Part shown: piece by piece, positions 58,369-63,900 of the stretch
How positions within the stretch are numbered: the first letter of the stretch is position 1
Layout of the letters: each line of letters begins with the position of its first letter
Source: Acidimicrobiaceae bacterium
Lineage (GTDB): Bacteria; Actinomycetota; Acidimicrobiia; Acidimicrobiales; RAAP-2
Direction of reading: 5' to 3'
Length of the DNA: 63,900 nt
Assembly (NCBI GenBank): GCA_027355725.1
Contig: DAIEHI010000096.1
Coordinates: forward strand, 1-63,900
Position numbers and translations under genes: made by a program
The notes under the pieces: model-generated
Databases searched by the model: none
What the model saw: only the letters and a program-made list of their open reading frames with translations
Told to the model about the DNA's origin: nothing

Positions 58369-60030
58369 ATGTTTAGAAAGGGAATAACTGCTTTAGCGGC
58401 GACGTCGTGCGTTCTGCTCGGCATCATCGCGTCGGGTGGGATTTCGCAGGCCGCGTCGACAAATTCGACATTGACCTTAGAAAACAACACCGGAGTTACC
58501 TTCACCGATAATTTCAACCCGGTGGACTCGAACTCATTCTGCAAGCAAATGAGCGTGTGTTCACTCGTCTACGAACCACTGATGGAGTTCGATTCGCTGA
58601 AGGCCGGTGTCTCGTATCCGTGGCTCGCTACGGGTTATGCGTGGAGTAATGCAGGTAAGACGCTGACCTTCACAATCAGATCGGGCGTCAAGTGGAGCGA
58701 CGGTTCTGCTTTTACGCCCGCTGACGTGGCGGCCACATTCAACATGGTGAACACGAACGCAGCGGCGAATGTCGCAGGTATTCCGCCGCTGGCGAGTCCC
58801 GCAACGGTGAGTGGCAACACGGTGGTGTTGAACTACGCCACGTCGGAGTACTCGAACATTGTGGCGATTGCCGGTACGCAGCTCATGCTGCCAGCCAGTT
58901 TCGCGACGACGTACTCGACACCCGCAACCGCAACCGTGACTGCACCAGTGGGAACTGGGCCGTACGAAGTGGACAATTACAGCTCAACGCTCGTCAGCTA
59001 CAAGGCTAACCCGAATTATTGGGGTGGCAAACCAGCCGCAAGCATGATTGACGTTCCAGCGTACGCGTCGAACACTGACGCCGCGACGGCGTTGGCGAGT
59101 GGTCAGCTCCAATGGGCTGGTAACGACATCTCGAACGTCAACAAGATCTTCGTGAACGTCAACCCGGCAACCAACCACACGTTCTTCGCGCCGGGCAGCA
59201 CTGTAACGCTAGAGCTGAACGTGACGAAGGCTCCGTTGAACGACCCCAAGGTCAGAGCAGCGATCAGTGCGGGGATCAATCGTCAACAACTCAGTGTCAA
59301 GGGTGAGACGGGTTACGAAGCGCCGGCGACATCGCTTAGCGGGCTGATCATGCCCAACCAGGCAGCGTATTTGAACCCTGCTTACAATAAGGACATCAAG
59401 CCAACGAGTCAGCCCGCAGCTGTGAGGAAGATTCTGTTGTCCGACGGGTACAAGATGGGCAAGAATCACTTCTGGGAGAAGAACGGCAAGGAAATTAAGT
59501 TCTCCATCCAGGATCCAATCGCCTACTCGGACTACTACGCCGATGACCAGTTGATCTCTTCTGAATTGAAGGCGGAGGGCATTGACGCGACTGTTGATGG
59601 TGTTCAGGCGTCTGCGTGGTACACCAACTCAGCGGACGGCAATTTCACGTCGATCATTCACTGGGGCAATGGTGGAACCGACCCGTACACGCAGTTCGAC
59701 AACTGGCTTGACTACAAGAACTCTGCGCCTATGGGTAAAGTTGCCAACGCTGACTTCGGTCGTTATCACAATGCCAGTGTCCAGGCCGAGTTGACCAAGT
59801 TGGCCGCCACGGACCCCGCGAATACCGCGGCGGTGAAGGCTGCCTCACTGCCCCTGGAGAAGGTCATTGCGACTACTTTGCCAGTCATTCCGCTGCTGTA
59901 TGGCGCGGACTGGGACGAGTACAGTACTGCGAATTTCACAGGATTCGTGACGGCGGCTAACCCTTACATGGACCCGTCGCCGAGTGACCCAGAACTGCCG
60001 TACATCTTGATGAAACTCAAGGCGTCGTAG
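58369..60030 (+). CDS. ABC transporter solute-binding protein (family 5)
   Basis: A 553-residue extracytoplasmic binding protein of the DppA/OppA type. A signal peptide (KGITALAATSCVLLGIIASGGISQAAS) is followed by TDNFNPVDSNSFCKQMSVCSLVYEPLMEFDSL, TFTIRSGVKWSDGSAFTPADVAATFNMV and GTGPYEVDNY. No lipobox is seen. AAAGGATG precedes ATG 58369. It comes 161 bp after the ATPase genes in a gap that may hold a second promoter, and is followed by a large hairpin. Probable receptor of this sugar importer. Confidence 0.9.
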   Translation: MFRKGITALAATSCVLLGIIASGGISQAASTNSTLTLENNTGVTFTDNFNPVDSNSFCKQMSVCSLVYEPLMEFDSLKAGVSYPWLATGYAWSNAGKTLTFTIRSGVKWSDGSAFTPADVAATFNMVNTNAAANVAGIPPLASPATVSGNTVVLNYATSEYSNIVAIAGTQLMLPASFATTYSTPATATVTAPVGTGPYEVDNYSSTLVSYKANPNYWGGKPAASMIDVPAYASNTDAATALASGQLQWAGNDISNVNKIFVNVNPATNHTFFAPGSTVTLELNVTKAPLNDPKVRAAISAGINRQQLSVKGETGYEAPATSLSGLIMPNQAAYLNPAYNKDIKPTSQPAAVRKILLSDGYKMGKNHFWEKNGKEIKFSIQDPIAYSDYYADDQLISSELKAEGIDATVDGVQASAWYTNSADGNFTSIIHWGNGGTDPYTQFDNWLDYKNSAPMGKVANADFGRYHNASVQAELTKLAATDPANTAAVKAASLPLEKVIATTLPVIPLLYGADWDEYSTANFTGFVTAANPYMDPSPSDPELPYILMKLKAS

Positions 60031-60100
60031 TAGATCACCTCTGCTTGTGCGTCAGTCACTTCCTCAACCTGCTTACGCACGGGCAAGGGGAACATCACAT

Positions 60101-60144
60101 CACGCTCGGCTCCACTGAATTTCAAGTCAGTGGAGCCGAGCGTG
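60101..60144 (+). terminator. Perfect 18-bp hairpin between binding protein and beta-glucosidase
   Basis: Arms 60101-60118 and 60127-60144 are perfect inverted copies (CACGCTCGG...CCGAGCGTG) with an 8-nt loop, 71 bp after the stop codon. No T-run follows. Likely a 3' stabiliser or partial terminator that leaves the binding-protein mRNA more abundant than the downstream bglB message. Confidence 0.8.
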
Positions 60145-60191
60145 GGTGCCACCCAACCCCCATCTTCGACCATTAGGAGAATCTCCGCATT

Positions 60192-61640
60192 ATGAGTACT
60201 ACCAAGCATCATGACGACAATCTGCCTCGTATTTTTCCGCACGACTTCCTTTGGGGAACTGCGACGGCGTCCTACCAGATAGAAGGCGCCGTTGAAGTTG
60301 ACGGCCGTAGGCCCTCGATCTGGGATACGTACAGTCGCCAACCTGGCGCCATCCGCAACGGCGATACCGGCGATATTGCGTGTGATCATTATCACCGTAT
60401 GAATGAAGACCTCGACCTGATGCGTGAACTCGGGGTTGGTTCGTATCGATTTTCGGTCGCGTGGCCGAGAATTCAACCTGATGGCAAAGGTCCCGCCAAT
60501 CAGGCCGGCCTCGACTTCTATCGACGCCTCGTCAACGGCCTTCGTGATCGTGATATTGAGCCGACCCTCACGCTCTATCATTGGGACCTTCCTCAGGCGC
60601 TTGAAGACGAAGGCGGGTGGTGCGTTCGCGACACCGCCGAGCGCTTCGCCGAGTACGTGGACCTTGTTGCTCGATCATTGGGCACCGATGTTGAACGCTG
60701 GATCACCCTCAATGAACCGTGGTGTTCCGCGTGGCTCGGCTACGGTTCGGGCCGTCACGCTCCAGGGGTGCAAGATATTGGTAAGGCGGTCGCCGCGAAC
60801 CACCATCTCCTACTGGCACACGGACTCGCCGTTCCCATCTTGCGATCCGCAGTACCCAGCGCAAAGGTCGGAATCACGCTGAACCTCGGCGTGCATCGCC
60901 CCGGTACCGATCACGCCGATGACGTCGCTGCAGCGCGGCGAGCCGATGGCAACTTAAATCGTCTTTTCCTCGACCCGATCTTTCACGGTCACTATCCCGA
61001 GGACATGCTTGAACACTACGAGACGAATCAACCAGGTTTTTCAGTCATTCAGGCGGGAGATCTCGAGATCATAAGTCCGCCACTGGATTTTCTCGGTGTG
61101 AATTACTACTTTCCTGGCACGGTTATGGACGCCAAGCGTATTTCGGAAGCCCGCGTCGCGGGTTACGGGGTGCCACTCGGAGAGCAGTTTCCTGATCTTC
61201 GAGTGCTCTCACTCGAAACGCCTGGTATCGATACGACATCTATGGGTTGGGAGGTGGATGCTTCGGGACTCACCGAGCTGCTCGTACGCATCAAGAAGGA
61301 ATACACCGATTTGCCGATTTACATCACCGAGAACGGTGCAGCGTTCGACGACTACGTAGACCCCAATAACTACGTGCTCGATCACAACCGCGTCGCGTAC
61401 CTCCAAGAACACATCTCGGCGGTGCATGACGCGATAGACGCCGGTGTGAATGTGCAGGGGTATTTCGTTTGGAGTTTGTTGGACAATTTCGAGTGGTCTT
61501 TTGGCTACTCGAGGCGCTTCGGCATTGTGTGGGTTGACTTCCCATCGGGTGACCGATTACCCAAAGCGAGCTTCGAATGGTATCGCGAGACAATCCGTTC
61601 CAACTCTGTTGTCTACGCTCGCTCTGTGGGGACGGAATGA
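60192..61640 (+). CDS. bglB: GH1 beta-glucosidase
   Basis: A 482-residue (beta/alpha)8 retaining glycosidase. FLWGTATASYQIEGA is the N-terminal GH1 signature; the acid/base is E175 in TLNEPW and the nucleophile E380 in ITENGAAF. YFVWSLLDNFEWSFGYSRRFG holds the conserved aglycone/C4-OH contacts. Cytoplasmic; would split imported beta-glucosides such as cellobiose. AGGAGA precedes ATG 60192. Placed behind the importer, it completes the LacI-controlled locus. Confidence 0.95.
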   Translation: MSTTKHHDDNLPRIFPHDFLWGTATASYQIEGAVEVDGRRPSIWDTYSRQPGAIRNGDTGDIACDHYHRMNEDLDLMRELGVGSYRFSVAWPRIQPDGKGPANQAGLDFYRRLVNGLRDRDIEPTLTLYHWDLPQALEDEGGWCVRDTAERFAEYVDLVARSLGTDVERWITLNEPWCSAWLGYGSGRHAPGVQDIGKAVAANHHLLLAHGLAVPILRSAVPSAKVGITLNLGVHRPGTDHADDVAAARRADGNLNRLFLDPIFHGHYPEDMLEHYETNQPGFSVIQAGDLEIISPPLDFLGVNYYFPGTVMDAKRISEARVAGYGVPLGEQFPDLRVLSLETPGIDTTSMGWEVDASGLTELLVRIKKEYTDLPIYITENGAAFDDYVDPNNYVLDHNRVAYLQEHISAVHDAIDAGVNVQGYFVWSLLDNFEWSFGYSRRFGIVWVDFPSGDRLPKASFEWYRETIRSNSVVYARSVGTE

Positions 61641-61704
61641 ACCGATCGGTCGCTCTTCGATGGCGAGCACGTTGTTATGGGTTACGCGCGTTGAATTGAT
61701 AAGA

Positions 61705-61742
61705 GGGCACCGCTCGCGATTTCAGGCTCGCGAGCGGTGCCC
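61705..61742. terminator. Bidirectional terminator-like hairpin between bglB and hsp20
   Basis: GGGCACCGCTCGCGA (61705-61719), 8-nt loop, perfect complement (61728-61742). It sits between the two convergent stops and can serve both genes. No long T-run follows on either side. Confidence 0.75.
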
Positions 61743-61764
61743 GTACTGCCCAGTCGGAATTTGT

Positions 61765-62214
61765 TCAGCCCCGCTTGATCTCGATTCGGTGTGCGCCGTT
61801 GTGCTCAGATCCCGCGGGCAAGGTCACTCGAACCTCGAGGACACCATCCTTGTAGGTCGCTGAGATCTTGGACTCGTCGACTCCCTTTGGGATAGGGACA
61901 CTCCTCGTCAAGGATCCATAGCGAAACTCGCTTCGGTGAAGGTGTCGAGTCTCCTTTTTGCTCGACTCGGATTTGTGGGCAGTAATCACCAACTCTTCGT
62001 CGACGATCTCAACCATCACGTCCTTGTCGGGGTCTACGCCGGGCAACTCTGCTCGAATCACCATTGAGTCGCCTTCGCGCCACTCCTCGATCTTGAACGG
62101 CCGCCTCCACTCGCCGTCGCGGAACATGTCGTCGATCCAGCCCCACGAGGGCCACGACAAACCGCTCCACAGTGGAGTTTCCAACTCTTGATTTGAAGAC
62201 TTTGAGAGTTCCAT
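61765..62214 (-). CDS. Hsp20 / alpha-crystallin family small heat shock protein
   Basis: A 149-residue chaperone: an aromatic-rich N-terminal arm (LWSGLSWPSWGWIDDMFRDG), the alpha-crystallin domain from MVIRAELPGVDPDKDVMVEIVDEELVITA to SKISATYKDGVLEVRVTLP, and a short basic tail. ATP-independent holdase. GGAAGTGAGG precedes ATG 62214. I looked for an HspR (HAIR) site upstream and saw none. Confidence 0.93.
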   Translation of the reverse strand: MELSKSSNQELETPLWSGLSWPSWGWIDDMFRDGEWRRPFKIEEWREGDSMVIRAELPGVDPDKDVMVEIVDEELVITAHKSESSKKETRHLHRSEFRYGSLTRSVPIPKGVDESKISATYKDGVLEVRVTLPAGSEHNGAHRIEIKRG

Positions 62215-62557
62215 TTCAGCCTCACTTCCTTGAAACGACGTGACAGTCCAACCTGGACGACCTCAGTCGCCTCACTCTTGAACATAGAGAGCACCGCTCA
62301 CAGCAACAAGGGCCGAAAGTCCGAACGATGAGCCGGGTACTTTTGATGCATCAGGGTGAGTCGCTTCGAAGTACCTGGTAAGTGGGGGGACAGAGTCTTT
62401 GGGTCCGTCACCGTGGAGCCGGGCGAACGGCGTTGAATCGCCGAAATACCATTCGCGAACACAGCGACCACGACACCCCCAAGAGTTCGCGTGGTGTTCA
62501 CCATTCGGTAACCTTCGAGAAAGCGGATCATTACTTGGGTCTGGCACACTGACGCTC

Positions 62558-63900
62558 ATGAGTACTGCAGAGTCCATTGAGATGCCACCCGAGGAAATCC
62601 AAAACGGCCACATACCTCAGACGGGTATAGCTGCGGCCACCCAAACGGTGAGTGAACTGCTTGACTCGGCTCCCACCAGCCGCTTCCACCGTCAAGCAGT
62701 CATTGTCTCGGGCATGGGATTCTTCACCGACGCCTACGACCTCTTCGTCATCGGAATTGTCGCGTCACTGCTCGCCGCCCAATGGAATCTGTCTACTACC
62801 CAAGTGAGTTGGGTCACGGGCTCGGCGATACTCGGTGCGTTCATCGGTGCATTCCTGTTCGGGCGCATCGCCGACATACTGGGTCGCAAATCCGTCTATA
62901 CGATCGTGGCCGCCATCATGATCCTCGGTGCATTGCTCTCGGCGGTGGCGCCGAGTTTCATCTACTTGGTGATCGCGCGATTCGTGCTGGGTCTGGGTAT
63001 CGGCGGCGATTATCCGGTCTCTGCGGTACTCATGAGCGAGTACTCGAATCGCGCGAATCGGGGGCGTCTCGTCGGCCTGGTCTTCTCCATGCAGGCGGCA
63101 GGTCTGATCGTTGGCCCACTCGTCGCGGTCACCCTCCTTTCGTCGGGTGTTCACCAGAGTGTGGCGTGGCGGTTGTTGCTGGCATTCGGCGCCATTCCCG
63201 CCGCGGCGGTCATCTACCTGCGAGCAAAGATGCCTGAATCACCTCGCTTTCGAGCGAGTGTGCAAGGCCAGTCAGAGCGTGCGGCGAAGGAACTCCATCA
63301 CTTCGCCAAGGGTGCTATTGAGAGCTCTACGGCTGTCGAGACCGAACGGCGCCAACTCAATCTGCGCGGTTTCCTCGGCAATCGGCGAATGCTTCGTCTG
63401 ATCCTTGGCACGGCGGGTTCATGGTTCTTGTTCGATTACGCCTATTACGGCAACACGATCTCACTTCCAACGATTCTCTTGAAAGTCTCACCCACCGCGA
63501 CGATTGAATCAAAACTCTGGTTCAGTCTGATCATCTTCATCGTCTTCGCACTGCCGGGCTACGCCCTCGCGGTATGGAGGATTGACAAGGTCGGGCACCG
63601 CCGCCTGCAACTCATTGGTTTCGCGATAATGGCGGCCTGTTTCCTCGTGCTGGGCGCAGTCCCACAGTTGACTGCGTCGATAGTCCCCTTCATTGGTATC
63701 TTCGGGTTCAGCTACCTGTTCACAGAGTTCGGTCCCAACACGACGACCTTCGTTCTGCCCTCGGAACTGTTTCCCGTCGAGATGCGCACCACCGGCCACG
63801 GCATCGCCGCCGGCATTGGTAAGTTTGGCGCCTTTGTTGGTGTGTTCCTCGTGCCGCAACTTCAGGACCGGATCGGCCTTCGCGGAATGCTGGTCGTTGC
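62558..63900 (+). CDS. MFS transporter, phosphate:proton symporter (PHS) type, truncated by window end
   Basis: The frame from ATG 62558 is open to the last base (447 codons visible, no stop). GMGFFTDAYDLFVIGIVASLL and GLGIGGDYPVSAVLMSEYSNRANRGRLVGLVFSMQAAGLIVGP match the inorganic phosphate transporter group of MFS (Pho84-like), as does FTEFGPNTTTFVLPSELFPVEMRTTGHGIAAGIGK. About 11 of 12 helices are included. The 343-bp gap 62215-62557 before it holds no gene that I can support; CACACT lies 7 nt before the ATG. Confidence 0.85.
   Translation, partial: MSTAESIEMPPEEIQNGHIPQTGIAAATQTVSELLDSAPTSRFHRQAVIVSGMGFFTDAYDLFVIGIVASLLAAQWNLSTTQVSWVTGSAILGAFIGAFLFGRIADILGRKSVYTIVAAIMILGALLSAVAPSFIYLVIARFVLGLGIGGDYPVSAVLMSEYSNRANRGRLVGLVFSMQAAGLIVGPLVAVTLLSSGVHQSVAWRLLLAFGAIPAAAVIYLRAKMPESPRFRASVQGQSERAAKELHHFAKGAIESSTAVETERRQLNLRGFLGNRRMLRLILGTAGSWFLFDYAYYGNTISLPTILLKVSPTATIESKLWFSLIIFIVFALPGYALAVWRIDKVGHRRLQLIGFAIMAACFLVLGAVPQLTASIVPFIGIFGFSYLFTEFGPNTTTFVLPSELFPVEMRTTGHGIAAGIGKFGAFVGVFLVPQLQDRIGLRGMLVV

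Noticed and set aside
62272-62613. Minus-strand frame between hsp20 and the MFS gene
   Set aside because: It overlaps the MFS start and has no recognisable pattern or start site.
1-63900. tRNA, rRNA, CRISPR, insertion sequence or prophage
   Set aside because: Read through both strands without seeing a tRNA arm pattern, spaced repeats, transposase or phage motif.

Overview
The window reads as a piece of a moderately GC-rich (roughly 60% by eye) actinobacterial chromosome. The evidence is [3Fe-4S]-ferredoxin-linked P450s, frequent GTG starts, many ATGA/GTGA overlaps and many apparently leaderless genes. The gene mix would suit an Acidimicrobiia-type actinomycete, but no rRNA or ribosomal marker is present, so the class is a guess. 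I found no tRNA, rRNA, insertion sequence, prophage or CRISPR array; it looks like dense chromosomal gene space.

Layout. 1-2931: tail of an alpha/beta hydrolase, a [3Fe-4S] ferredoxin and two near-duplicate P450s. 2933-8752: Xaa-Pro aminopeptidase, enoyl-CoA hydratase family protein, BioY, an amidase with a tiny partner protein, and a divergent RidA plus alpha/beta hydrolase pair. 8788-11171: rmlA diverging from rmlBC (dTDP-sugar synthesis). 11205-26861: a nucleoside catabolism island with DeoC, two ALDH genes (the second lacking a catalytic domain), purine nucleoside phosphorylase, phosphopentomutase-type mutase, adenosine deaminase, thymidine phosphorylase, cytidine deaminase, pseudouridine glycosidase and kinase, then a BmpA/NupOPQ-type nucleoside ABC importer. 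Together these would import nucleosides, deaminate and phosphorolyse them, and feed (deoxy)ribose phosphates into glyceraldehyde-3-phosphate and acetaldehyde, then acetate.

27019-46758: a mixed core and accessory stretch with an EmrB-type exporter, EttA, KynA-KynU (tryptophan to anthranilate), PurU, 3-hydroxyacyl-CoA dehydrogenase, pyrophosphatase, a MarR/EmrB divergent pair, methyltransferases, GNATs, a cyclopropane synthase-like enzyme, SPFH and NfeD proteins and an acyl-CoA dehydrogenase. 46985-52449: malic enzyme, a MarR-MFS operon, and a glycerate kinase / tartronate semialdehyde reductase operon. 52813-61640: a carbohydrate locus (LacI regulator with a strong promoter and two tandem operators, an Opp/Dpp-type ABC importer, GH1 beta-glucosidase), which looks like a LacI-controlled beta-glucoside utilisation regulon. 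61765-63900: Hsp20 and a truncated phosphate-type MFS transporter.

The most notable items are the split ALDH16-like pair beside a long animal-type DeoC, the overlapping back-to-back -10 elements between cdd and psuG, a recurring TANNNT-6/7 nt-start codon promoter layout in at least 16 genes, perfect hairpins after both substrate-binding-protein genes, the amidase/AtzG-like/RidA/hydrolase cluster, and palindromic operators before kynA and two marR genes.
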